Positions 45,452 through 53,127 of a stretch of 64,000 bases of DNA are shown here, piece after piece. This DNA comes from CAWIHK01 sp963835935 (lineage in GTDB: Bacteria > Bacteroidota > Ignavibacteria > UBA10030 > CAVZMI01), in assembly GCA_963835935.1 (NCBI GenBank), contig CAWIHK010000006.1, forward strand, positions 310,001 to 374,000, given 5' to 3'. The notes under the pieces are model-generated. The model made no database searches, was not told the DNA's origin, and was given only the letters and a program-made list of their open reading frames with translations. The number at the start of each line of letters is the position of its first letter. Position 1 is the first letter of the stretch. Both the position numbers and the translations under genes were made by a program.

Positions 45452-46432
45452 ATGAAAGTTCTCGTTGTTGAAGATCAGGTGAATATGTTGATGGTGTATC
45501 GGATGGTGTTAGAAAAAGCAAATCACCAATTGAGTATTGCCAGAGATGGTTCGGAAGCTATTCCATTTCTTCAGCGCGAACGATTCGACGCTGTAATTAC
45601 GGATTGGATGATGCCGAAACATGACGGCCTCGAACTCATTCGCTGGATTCGCACCAACATGCATCCGGCTCCTCCCATTATTATGGTGACTTCGCTTGGA
45701 CGTGCCGATGAATTGCAGAAGGCGATCGATGCAGGAGCCGATGAGTACCTGGTCAAGCCGATTGTTCCCAAGCAATTGTTATCGATGCTTGCGCGCGTTG
45801 AAAAAAAACAGAACCAGCAGATCGATACCTCTATATCAAACCGTTTAAATATTGCGTACACGAAGCAGCAAAGTTTTTATGCTGTTGCTATTGCGGCGGG
45901 GAGCGGCGCTGGTTCAGTTCTTGAGCAAATATTGAGCAAGGTTGCTTCGAACGTTCACGCAGTGTTCCTTATCGTAGTCCATAATCCGGGATGGGCGTTG
46001 GAAGCATTAGTGCAGCAGTTATCATCAAAAGTGGGAATTCCGATCGCACTCGCAATAGATGGGCAAAAAATAAATCCGGGTAAAATCTTTCTTGCCCCGG
46101 ATGATCGGCATATGGTTATCGATCCGGATCGGCTGACGATTCAATTGGAGAATTCAGAACCGGAAAATTTTGTGCGCCCGGCGGCAGATCCGCTTATGCG
46201 GAGTGTAGCGCGTGCTTTTGGCTCCAATGCAGTTGGTGTGATTCTTGGAGGAATGGGGTGTGATGGAGCAATAGGAGCCGGGTTTATCCATACGGCGGGT
46301 GGGACCGTGCTTGTACTCGATCCGGCCAAAGCGGCCGTCCCGCAAATGTCCCAGCATAGTATCGAAAGCGGAATGGCAGATTATGTGCTGAAGTCCGAAG
46401 ACATAATAAAGAAAATACAAGAACTATTGTAA
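45452..46432 (+). CDS. Response regulator with CheB-type methylesterase domain
   Basis: A 326-aa protein; ATG at 45452 is favoured by AGAAGGA 8 bases upstream (45446 is possible). The N-terminal receiver has DAVITDWMMPKHDG (phospho-Asp ~residue 51), VTSLG and the Lys in YLVKPI. A C-terminal CheB-like domain begins at ~145. The nucleophile Ser sits in AIAAGSGAGSVLEQIL, the His in VVHNPGWALEALVQQL, the Asp in ILGGMGCDGAIGAG, and PAADPLMRSVA is also present. The glycine pattern around the Ser differs from the usual G-S-T-G-G. No CheR, CheA or receptor is nearby, so the likely input is the hybrid kinase upstream and the substrate is unknown. Confidence 0.88.
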   Translation: MKVLVVEDQVNMLMVYRMVLEKANHQLSIARDGSEAIPFLQRERFDAVITDWMMPKHDGLELIRWIRTNMHPAPPIIMVTSLGRADELQKAIDAGADEYLVKPIVPKQLLSMLARVEKKQNQQIDTSISNRLNIAYTKQQSFYAVAIAAGSGAGSVLEQILSKVASNVHAVFLIVVHNPGWALEALVQQLSSKVGIPIALAIDGQKINPGKIFLAPDDRHMVIDPDRLTIQLENSEPENFVRPAADPLMRSVARAFGSNAVGVILGGMGCDGAIGAGFIHTAGGTVLVLDPAKAAVPQMSQHSIESGMADYVLKSEDIIKKIQELL

Positions 46433-46653
46433 GTGTGGCGGCGGTTGTGTTAGGTGTGGTGCGGTTATCGACGATGGTGCGATTCAGACATGCGTGAGCA
46501 GATTTTCTTAGTAAGACAAGCGATATAGATAATTATTATAAATTGGCGACGGCTGATTCCGTCAGCTTGCCTGTCCCGACGCTTCCATGTTTTTTATGGT
46601 CATTTAGGATTTGTCAGGGAGCCGTTGGATAGGCGTAATAAATTTTGTTCTAA
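46433..46653. other. Intergenic region with attC-like core words at the 3' side of the lipoprotein gene
   Basis: On the minus strand this region, just after the stop of the 46654–47502 gene, contains CGCCTATCCAACGGC (with ATCCAAC, matching RYYYAAC) followed by CTGACAAATC. The same CTGACAAATC-type word recurs after the next cassette-like gene (47668–47683). A small hairpin GCTGA/TCAGC lies near 46558–46572. Confidence 0.45.
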
Positions 46654-47502
46654 CTAAAGAATAATTATCTCCAATCTTCCGTCGATAACTTTTGTTCGCA
46701 AATGCGCTGCCTTGGCAACTTTTAATAACCAGTTTTTCTCCAATTGATAGATGACATATTTCGCAAACAAAACAGGTAGTAACTTATTAACAATTTGAGT
46801 GGCTCCATCAATCCATTCTTTTGGTAAAACATTCATATTAATATTTTCAATTTTAATTTGAGATGCACATATCTGGCCGGTCGACGGAATATATAGTGGA
46901 ACGAACGAAACATTTGCAACAATAGGGACACGAAGATTTGAGGAAAAAAGTGTGGCCTGAAGAATAGCATTAGTATAAATCCTATCAGATCCTTCTTTTA
47001 ATATAATCTGTGGCATCTGATTGATCTCTATTTCAAAAAATGTCTTATACTTCTCTTTTATAGGCAATTCTAAATATTTTGGTAACCGAGTCTGTAAAAA
47101 TGATTGAGAAAGACTAAGCGCAAGACCATCATCTGAAAAATCAATTCTCCATGGAGATAATTCAATATTCGGCATTACCTGTATAATAGTATCATATCCA
47201 CTTCCTCCAATAAGAAAGAGATTATTGGCGTCAAAACGATAACCTTGTGCCCACCCAAACTCAATCATCTTGCCAGCAGGAAGGGAAAATGGAGAAATTT
47301 TATCTTTGGATTGCAGCCATAAATCTAATTTTTCGTTAAAGGTGTTTTGAATTTGCAGGACATATGATCCTTTAAGTAAAGATTCCCTACAAGTGACAGT
47401 AATCGGAATAGGTTTTGTTTGTGATTGTAGAGTATCACACGCAAAGATTGTAAAAATAGTAAGTATGGAAGAAATGGAAACTATTTTTTTAAGATGCTTC
47501 AT
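46654..47502 (-). CDS. Exported or lipoprotein of unknown function (cassette-like position)
   Basis: A 282-aa protein with an N-terminal signal ending TIFTIFACD, a possible lipobox. No ribosome site is clear. Residues ~30–130 are beta-rich (SYVLQIQNTFNEKLDLWLQ). The second half (VPIVANVSFVPLYIPSTGQI, then NMNVLPKEWIDGATQIVNKL, ending KVIDGRLEIIIL) faintly resembles lipid-binding DUF1439/YceB-type lipoproteins; I do not rely on it. On its coding strand a GTTAGGCG word lies ~33 bases before the start, and CTGACAAATC follows the stop. This is the same arrangement as in the neighbouring gene and suggests a mobile gene cassette. Confidence 0.6.
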   Translation of the reverse strand: MKHLKKIVSISSILTIFTIFACDTLQSQTKPIPITVTCRESLLKGSYVLQIQNTFNEKLDLWLQSKDKISPFSLPAGKMIEFGWAQGYRFDANNLFLIGGSGYDTIIQVMPNIELSPWRIDFSDDGLALSLSQSFLQTRLPKYLELPIKEKYKTFFEIEINQMPQIILKEGSDRIYTNAILQATLFSSNLRVPIVANVSFVPLYIPSTGQICASQIKIENINMNVLPKEWIDGATQIVNKLLPVLFAKYVIYQLEKNWLLKVAKAAHLRTKVIDGRLEIIIL

Positions 47503-47535
47503 ATAATCTAATCTATTTCGATTTGTCTTTATTGC

Positions 47536-47683
47536 GCCTAACGAATAGCAGCTAAGTTGTGGTAACGATAGCTTTCGATTACCACCTCTGTTGTGCGTGT
47601 TCCAATATTTTTTATTTTGTTCATAAACTTATTAGCGCGATAAATTACACCTGCGCTCTTTTAGTCAGCTTGAACGATTTGTC
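47536..47683 (-). other. Candidate attC-like site between the two cassette-like genes
   Basis: Read on the minus strand, the 148-base stretch begins GACAAATCGTTCAAGC (resembling an R''–L'' end) and ends CTGCTATTCGTTAGGC (an R' core GTTRRRY, bases 47536–47542). An internal hairpin GTGGTAA/TTACCAC lies near the right end. One core site is canonical and the other is degenerate, so the call is tentative. Confidence 0.4.
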
Positions 47684-47692
47684 AGCAGGCGG

Positions 47693-48268
47693 TTACCTTT
47701 GCTGGGATGACCATTGAGATTCTGATTTAGAAATATCTTTTGATACGGCATCAAGCCTCATGCTGATTAAAGTAATCATTGCATACGCATCCTGAAATGT
47801 GCTTTCCACAGAAGTCCAATAGTCATCTGATAGCAAAATCTCACGCGGCCCGTCTTGAGAATACGTTATATAAGTGTCTAGGCCCTTTTGCGCAACCTCA
47901 CCGTGAGCAAACGCATTCCTCCAAGTTATAACATTTCTAAGTATTTTCTCAAAATGCTCTTTTTCAGCGCCAGAAAGAAGGGAATGTTGATTGATGATAT
48001 TCAAAACCAATTTACGCTTGAACGACAACCCGACAGATTCTGAACTCAAAATATAGTCAGTGAAGAAAGATAAGCTTGGTTCATCAGTTGGAGCAATTTT
48101 CATTAATATGACGGTTTCGAGTTGTTGTTCTATTGCTACTGCCGCAAGAATGATTTTGTTACCATTTTCCTGCGCTTGATGGATTTGTGCCATCATCGCT
48201 CGAACGTCAGTCTTATGGCCTGGATGAGCAGCTATTCGAGAAGAGCTTATGAGGTTGATGGTTCGCAT
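47693..48268 (-). CDS. HEPN-like protein of unknown function (cassette-like position)
   Basis: A 191-aa, mostly helical soluble protein. The motif TWRNAFAHGE (~residue 117) fits the R-N-x3-H signature of HEPN domains, which occur in RNases, toxins and abortive-infection proteins. The helices before it (AAVAIEQQLETVILMKI) fit the HEPN first helix. No partner antitoxin is seen. On the coding strand GTTAGGCG lies ~17 bases before the start codon, and GACAAATCGTTCAAGC follows the stop, like the ends of integron gene cassettes. No ribosome site is evident, as is common in cassettes. Confidence 0.6.
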   Translation of the reverse strand: MRTINLISSSRIAAHPGHKTDVRAMMAQIHQAQENGNKIILAAVAIEQQLETVILMKIAPTDEPSLSFFTDYILSSESVGLSFKRKLVLNIINQHSLLSGAEKEHFEKILRNVITWRNAFAHGEVAQKGLDTYITYSQDGPREILLSDDYWTSVESTFQDAYAMITLISMRLDAVSKDISKSESQWSSQQR

Positions 48269-48661
48269 TTGAAATAGAGATTATCGCCTAACCTATGATT
48301 ATGTCCACCAAGGGTATCACTTCGTGAGACTCAATCGGTCTTTTGTACTTTAAAGATACTAAACAATGAATCCGAGAAAATCAAGCCTCTTTTGGAATTC
48401 CTGAGGATTATCTATATATTTAATGTGTTAATGACTGATATTATCCAAAACTCGAAATTCTAATATCGAAATCCTAAACAAATTCTCCGGAGGAGTCCTT
48501 CGGACAAATTCTCAAAATTCAAAAAAAAGAATTCTTGATTTTTCTATTTAGAAAATTGGAGTTTTGATATTATTTAGAATTTCGGATTTAGGAATTAGGA
48601 TTTTGCTTTAATGCGTAATATCAGTTAATCAAATAAAGAATGCTAACACTTTGAGGCACCA
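48269..48661. other. 393-base gene-free region upstream of the helicase, with a palindromic repeat
   Basis: It contains the cassette-like core GCCTAAC (48286–48292) and an AT-rich palindromic element (48434–48625). No gene is supported. The promoter for the helicase must lie here or in the repeat. Confidence 0.5.
48434..48625. repeat. ~190-bp AT-rich palindromic repeat with perfect 10-bp ends
   Basis: The ends ACTGATATTA (48434–48443) and TAATATCAGT (48616–48625) are exact inverted copies. Inside, CGAAATTCTAA-type words appear on both arms in inverted orientation, and a GC-rich hairpin (TCCGGAGGAGTCCTTCGGA, 48486–48504) lies in the left half. No coding capacity is seen. Confidence 0.65.
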
Positions 48662-50179
48662 TTGTTTAAAAAATTAGTCGAGTCCTTCTCAAAGATTTTT
48701 AAAAAAGAAGAAGAGAAGAAACAAGAAAGTACTGCAAAATCACAAACTCCAAATTACAATACACAACAACCACAGCATCAGCATCATACATCGAAAAAAC
48801 CGTATCAAAAGCCTTATAATAAATATTCGAAGCCGGTTCAAGTCGAACATGCCGAGCATGGAAAATGGAATCAAACGCAATTCGCGGTGCCGCTCGTCGA
48901 TGGTAAAGCCAGATTTCACGATTTTCAACTCCCGGGCGAAATTATGCACGCGATTGCCGACCTCGGATTTGAATACTGCACTCCTGTCCAAACAGATGTT
49001 TTGCCAAAAGCGCTCGCCGGTTATGACATCACCGCCAAGGCACAAACCGGAACAGGGAAGACCGCCGCATTTTTAGTTTCGATTTTTTCACAAATGATTC
49101 AGCGGCCGTTGAAATATCCTCCTCCGGTTGGAACGCCGCGTGTGTTGATCGTTGCTCCTACGCGAGAACTTGTTCTTCAAATTCAGAAAGATGCGCTTCA
49201 GCTTGCGAAGTATACGCGGTTTAGTATCGTTGCGCTATTCGGCGGAACTCAGTATCACAAACAAATGGATTTACTTGCAAGAATGCCTGTCGATGTTATC
49301 GTCGCAACGCCGGGACGTCTTCTCGATTTCGTGAAGCAGGATAAAGTGAATCTCAGTTTTGTCGAATTCCTCGTCATCGATGAAGCCGACAGAATGCTCG
49401 ATATGGGTTTCATTCCGGATATGAGAAGAATATTGAATCGCGTACCGCCGCGCGAGAACCGGCAGACGATGTTTTTCACAGCAACACTCAGCGACATGGT
49501 AATTCGTTTATCGTCGCAATGGACGCGCGAACGGCACATCGTCGATATCACACCAAAACAAATGACGGTTCTAGCGATCGAACAGCTTGTTTATATTATC
49601 ACGGATGCAGAAAAAATCACACTCCTCTATAATTTAATTACGAAACAAAATTTAGACCGCGTGCTTGTGTTTTGCAACCGCAAAGATGAAGCTCGACGGG
49701 TAAAAGATAAATTGGAGTCGCATGGAATTACATGCGAGCTTCTTTCCGGTGATGTGGAGCAGAACAAGAGAATCCGCACGCTCGATAATTTTAAGACAGG
49801 GCAATTCCGCGTTCTCGTGGCAACAGATGTCGCCGCACGCGGATTGCACGTTGACGATATCAGTCATGTTGTTAATTATAATCTTTCACGTGATCCGGAA
49901 GATTACGTTCATCGAATCGGAAGAACCGGTCGCGCCGGCGCTTCTGGAACGTCTATAAGTTTTGCTTCCGAAAACGATTCACACGAACTCCCGAACATCG
50001 AAGAATTCATCGGCAGGAAACTTCAGTGTATCCAACCGCCGGAAGAATTATTGACGAAGTTACCCGAGCCTGTCGTTGCCATTAAGCCTTATGTTGAACA
50101 ACATCGCTCATACAACCAGAGGCGTTCTTTTCAACATCGGCGAAGGCCGGATGATAGACGAAATACCCGGCCGCGATAA
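48662..50179 (+). CDS. DEAD-box ATP-dependent RNA helicase
   Basis: A 505-aa RhlE/RhlB-like RNA remodelling enzyme. The start is TTG at 48662, with GAGG 5 bases upstream. The first ~75 residues are a charged, Gln/His-rich tail. Motifs: Q-motif TPVQTDVLP, Walker A AQTGTGKTAA (~124), PTREL, TPGRLLDF, DEAD in VIDEADRMLDMGF (~239), FFTATL, and the C-terminal ATDVAARGLHVDD and DYVHRIGRTGRAG (~416). The C-terminal tail is Arg-rich (RRSFQHRRRPDDRR), typical of RNA-binding extensions. The last ~130 coding bases are duplicated 1685 bases downstream as a non-coding remnant. Confidence 0.95.
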   Translation: MFKKLVESFSKIFKKEEEKKQESTAKSQTPNYNTQQPQHQHHTSKKPYQKPYNKYSKPVQVEHAEHGKWNQTQFAVPLVDGKARFHDFQLPGEIMHAIADLGFEYCTPVQTDVLPKALAGYDITAKAQTGTGKTAAFLVSIFSQMIQRPLKYPPPVGTPRVLIVAPTRELVLQIQKDALQLAKYTRFSIVALFGGTQYHKQMDLLARMPVDVIVATPGRLLDFVKQDKVNLSFVEFLVIDEADRMLDMGFIPDMRRILNRVPPRENRQTMFFTATLSDMVIRLSSQWTRERHIVDITPKQMTVLAIEQLVYIITDAEKITLLYNLITKQNLDRVLVFCNRKDEARRVKDKLESHGITCELLSGDVEQNKRIRTLDNFKTGQFRVLVATDVAARGLHVDDISHVVNYNLSRDPEDYVHRIGRTGRAGASGTSISFASENDSHELPNIEEFIGRKLQCIQPPEELLTKLPEPVVAIKPYVEQHRSYNQRRSFQHRRRPDDRRNTRPR

Positions 50180-50233
50180 AAATTAATCCTTCACACACCG
50201 GACGGAAAATCCATAATTTTTATTAAACGGAAT
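50048..50233. repeat. 186-bp direct repeat, intact copy (helicase end plus FISUMP gene end)
   Basis: This segment matches 51733–51918 without gaps at about 172 of 186 positions (counted by eye). It covers the last ~44 helicase codons and the last ~17 codons of the FISUMP gene on the other strand. Confidence 0.9.
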
Positions 50234-50893
50234 ATTATAAATTGCTGAATCAGTATTTGCAATACCTCTATGCGATCCATTCGTCGAACCACTCTCAGTT
50301 GAAGTCCACCAGTCGCCGAATGTTCCGAAGTATTCAAATCCTCCATTAGAATTTCTGCTGCCCGCGGAAAGAGCTGTAAATTTGCTGCTGTTGGTAGCTC
50401 CAACATTTGGACTGGTCCAGTGCGCAGTGCCCGCTTCTTTCAGTTTTCCTCCGGCGACAGTTTCACCACCAAGATAAGCGGTTAATTCTGTCCACTCCGC
50501 ATCGGTCGGCACATGCCAGCCTGCAGGTGCAATATTGCGTGGATCAGTTACTGCATACCAGTTGTATAAGTGGCCGTAAGTTGCGGTCATAGTTTCATTG
50601 TTATTGAAATTACAATACGCGCCTGTGGTAAGTTTTGCCCATGCAGCATTAGTTGTTATTTGAGGAATTGAATCGCCGTTTTGGTAATGAGTCACTTTTA
50701 AATTTTCTGCCATCCATACCTGATTACCAATTTTTATCAGGTTATATACGTTCCCGTCAATATCGATAACTGTACTTGTTGTTAAAGTCGTATCAGAACT
50801 AACATTATTGTCATCTTTTTTACAATTGCTATTGAAGGTTAGAATAATCATTGCAATCATGAAGAAATAAAACCGCAAGAATTTTATTTGCAA
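50183..50893 (-). CDS. FISUMP-domain lipoprotein
   Basis: A 236-aa exported protein; TTG start at 50893 with AAGGAAAAC upstream, and a signal ending FNSNCKK, consistent with lipidation. It carries the Fibrobacter succinogenes major paralogous (FISUMP, TIGR02145-type) domain: VYNLIKIGNQVWMAENLKVT, GHLYNWYAV, APAGWHVPTDAEWTELTAYL, GFSVRCVKD at the end. The function of the domain is not established; it is common on Bacteroidetes/Fibrobacteres surface proteins. It converges with the helicase gene (3-base gap). Its 3' end is included in the 186-bp duplication. Confidence 0.9.
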   Translation of the reverse strand: MQIKFLRFYFFMIAMIILTFNSNCKKDDNNVSSDTTLTTSTVIDIDGNVYNLIKIGNQVWMAENLKVTHYQNGDSIPQITTNAAWAKLTTGAYCNFNNNETMTATYGHLYNWYAVTDPRNIAPAGWHVPTDAEWTELTAYLGGETVAGGKLKEAGTAHWTSPNVGATNSSKFTALSAGSRNSNGGFEYFGTFGDWWTSTESGSTNGSHRGIANTDSAIYNIPFNKNYGFSVRCVKD

Positions 50894-51113
50894 ATTGTTT
50901 TCCTTTTCTGTTCGTATAAAGAAAAATTGATAATCGAATATATCACAGGATACTTAAAATTATTGATATTTTGATTATATTCAGAAAGATCAAAATTTTC
51001 AATGTATGATTTTAATTTAAAATACTCATCACCTGGAATAATTGCAAGAAATAATTTTGTATATTTATTTTATATTGATGTCGACAATATGTCAATCAAT
51101 GGAGAAACGATTT

Positions 51114-51668
51114 ATGAATAGCCTTCCTCTATTACTGTTTCTTATTTTGTTTACAGCTTTTGTCAACGCGCAGGATAAATCGAAGGAGCCGCTCAAAGTA
51201 GTTCCGGAAATGGATATAAAACGCTATATGGGAATATGGTACGAGATTGCCCGGTTGCCAAATAGTTTCCAGAAAAAATGCATAAGCGATGTTACAGCGA
51301 CGTACACGTTGCAGGACGATGGAATTATTACGGTTGTCAATCGTTGTCGGAAGGAAAACGGAGAGATTGCCGAAGCTGTTGGACGTGCAAAGCGGGCTGG
51401 CGATGATGAACCGAATACAAAGCTCAAAGTGCGTTTCGCTCCGGCATTTCTTTCATTTCTCCCATTTGTCTGGGGTGATTATTGGATTATCGCTCTCGCG
51501 CCCGATTACAGCTATGCAGTTGTTGGTGGACCGGACAGGAAATATTTGTGGATACTTTCCCGTACTCCAATAATGGAGGACAATACATTTCAAGGAATTC
51601 TCGATCAAGTCAGACAAAATGGTTATGATCTCAGCGGTCTGATCAAAACAAAATACACGGTGAAATAA
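51114..51668 (+). CDS. Bacterial lipocalin (Blc-like)
   Basis: A 184-aa exported lipid-binding protein. The ATG at 51114 (GGAGAAA 7 bases upstream) starts a signal peptide ending FVNAQ; a TTG upstream is less likely. Lipocalin signatures: RYMGIWYEIARLPNSFQKKC (the G-x-W motif, ~residues 37–56), VNRCRKENGEIAEAVGRAK, and PDYSYAVVGGPDRKYLWILS. There is no lipobox cysteine at the signal end, so it may be periplasmic rather than lipidated as in E. coli Blc. It sits inside the segment bracketed by the 186-bp direct repeats, divergent from the FISUMP gene. Confidence 0.92.
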   Translation: MNSLPLLLFLILFTAFVNAQDKSKEPLKVVPEMDIKRYMGIWYEIARLPNSFQKKCISDVTATYTLQDDGIITVVNRCRKENGEIAEAVGRAKRAGDDEPNTKLKVRFAPAFLSFLPFVWGDYWIIALAPDYSYAVVGGPDRKYLWILSRTPIMEDNTFQGILDQVRQNGYDLSGLIKTKYTVK

Positions 51669-51710
51669 TAATCGATATTTTTTTATACTAGATGAATGAT
51701 GGAAGTCTCA

Positions 51711-51741
51711 CAACGTATACGCCAGTTTAAAGTTATTGACG
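51711..51741 (+). pseudogene. Short remnant of a copy of the 52045 membrane-protein gene
   Basis: CAACGTATACGCCAGTTTAA and the bases after it match 52144 onward (QRIRQLK codons) with a few changes. The match ends where the helicase-tail remnant begins, at a shared TTA(T)TGACG–GTT word. Confidence 0.5.
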
Positions 51742-51918
51742 AAGTTGCCTGACCCTGTCGTAGCCATTAAGCCTTATGTTGAACAACATCGCTCATACAA
51801 CCAGAGGCGTTCTTTCCAACATCGACGAAGGCCGGATGATAGACGAAATACCCGGCCGCGATAAAAATCAATTCTTCACACAACATAAAGAAAATCCATA
51901 GTTTTTATTAAACGGAAT
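51733..51918 (+). pseudogene. Remnant copy of helicase 3' end and FISUMP gene 3' end
   Basis: Second copy of bases 50048–50233 (offset 1685). The helicase reading is broken near its beginning (a stop after GACGAAGTTGCC in the joined frame) and nothing upstream resembles a helicase, so it is non-functional. It documents an old tandem duplication followed by deletion. Confidence 0.85.
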
Positions 51919-52044
51919 TCAGTACTACGGTTAACAATTCTTACCTTTGTTTAAAACCTTGAACTTTGAACCTTGACCCCGGAACAATATAAAATTACCT
52001 ACCAGAAATTACCATTGCAATAAATAATTCAGTATATTTTCCGT

Positions 52045-53127
52045 ATGGAAAATGAAAACATAGAATTTACTGAAGTTGAAAAACCTACTGAGGAATCTTA
52101 TCAAAAGAAGAAGGTTGATAGTGACAAAAAGATAGACGATCCCCAACGTATACGACAGTTGAAAATTATGACGTTGTTCACACTGTTGTTATCGATAGCA
52201 TTCTATATTTTTTTTTATATAAGCAAGCACGATTCAACTTTCTCTGATGTAAACGCATTTGCAAATGATCCTTATGATGCAGTCGGATCGTGCGGCATTC
52301 AGGTGGCAATTGGGGCAGCGTTGATTTCTATTCTTCGTTTCTTTTGTCCGGGAAAAACTTTCGGCCAATCGAGATCACGTCAATTTTTATGCATAAGGGC
52401 AATTTTTGTTTCACTTCTTGCAATCATCGTCACTTTATCGGTTGATGTAATTGCATTGTTACGGCACACATCGCAATGGATTGACAGCGGAGAGGGATTC
52501 TTGCTTGCTGTTCTTGTCGATGTATTTTTATTGGTTGCTATATTATTACTGCACAGAGTCTATCGACTTATATCGATCATCATAACATTCCAAAATTTTC
52601 AACCGATGAGGATCATGTCGGCAATTTCTCTCGCTGGAATTCTCATCTTTTCATTCTATCCTGAAACATTGCGGGAGGGATTTATCGGCGCTGTTTTCAC
52701 AGCGAGTGTAGGTATCTGTTTTTTACTTATTATAGTTGCAGTCCTGACAAAAATAATTTTATCTACCGGGAATTTTGAGTACGATGATATATTTGATGAC
52801 GTAATCGCATATTATCACTGGCTGCGACGCCAATTTGGCGATCAGAACCCGCTGTTAGTTTTGGTCAAAATGACGGGAGATTTTCCTTCAATTAAACGGT
52901 TCATGGAATGGCTCAATCCCCGTAAATACTTCTGGCGCTTTGTTGGTATCACAGCGCTTGCATCGTGGTTTGTATTAATTCTCTTTACAATAATAGGATC
53001 GGACAATCTGGGAGGAGATATCCTGGATGTATGCGTTAGTGTTTTTCTTGAAGTGTTAGGAGTGATAATTGCGTATATGTTCCTCGGAGGTTTTCTTGGA
53101 ATTTTTCGAGCCGAAACAAAGGCTTAG
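52045..53127 (+). CDS. Polytopic membrane protein of unknown function
   Basis: A 360-aa protein with a hydrophilic N-terminal ~45 residues (KPTEESYQKKKVDSDKK) and about eight hydrophobic helices, e.g. LFTLLLSIAFYIFFYI, FLLAVLVDVFLLVAILLL, SVGICFLLIIVAVLTKIIL and a Gly-rich LGVIIAYMFLGGFLGIF at the end. A soluble loop (FEYDDIFDDVIAYYHWLRRQ) precedes the last two helices. No family was recognised and no catalytic motif is visible. A piece of its 5' region is duplicated at 51711–51741, so the locus has been rearranged. Confidence 0.7.
   Translation: MENENIEFTEVEKPTEESYQKKKVDSDKKIDDPQRIRQLKIMTLFTLLLSIAFYIFFYISKHDSTFSDVNAFANDPYDAVGSCGIQVAIGAALISILRFFCPGKTFGQSRSRQFLCIRAIFVSLLAIIVTLSVDVIALLRHTSQWIDSGEGFLLAVLVDVFLLVAILLLHRVYRLISIIITFQNFQPMRIMSAISLAGILIFSFYPETLREGFIGAVFTASVGICFLLIIVAVLTKIILSTGNFEYDDIFDDVIAYYHWLRRQFGDQNPLLVLVKMTGDFPSIKRFMEWLNPRKYFWRFVGITALASWFVLILFTIIGSDNLGGDILDVCVSVFLEVLGVIIAYMFLGGFLGIFRAETKA

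Larger units (their letters stand above)
51669..52044. other. Gene-free region holding duplication remnants
   Basis: Contains a ~30-bp piece resembling the 5' part of the 52045 gene (from 51711), the decayed 186-bp repeat copy (51733–51918), and a word repeat ACCTTGAACTTTGAACCTTGA near 51955–51975. No gene is supported. Confidence 0.6.
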
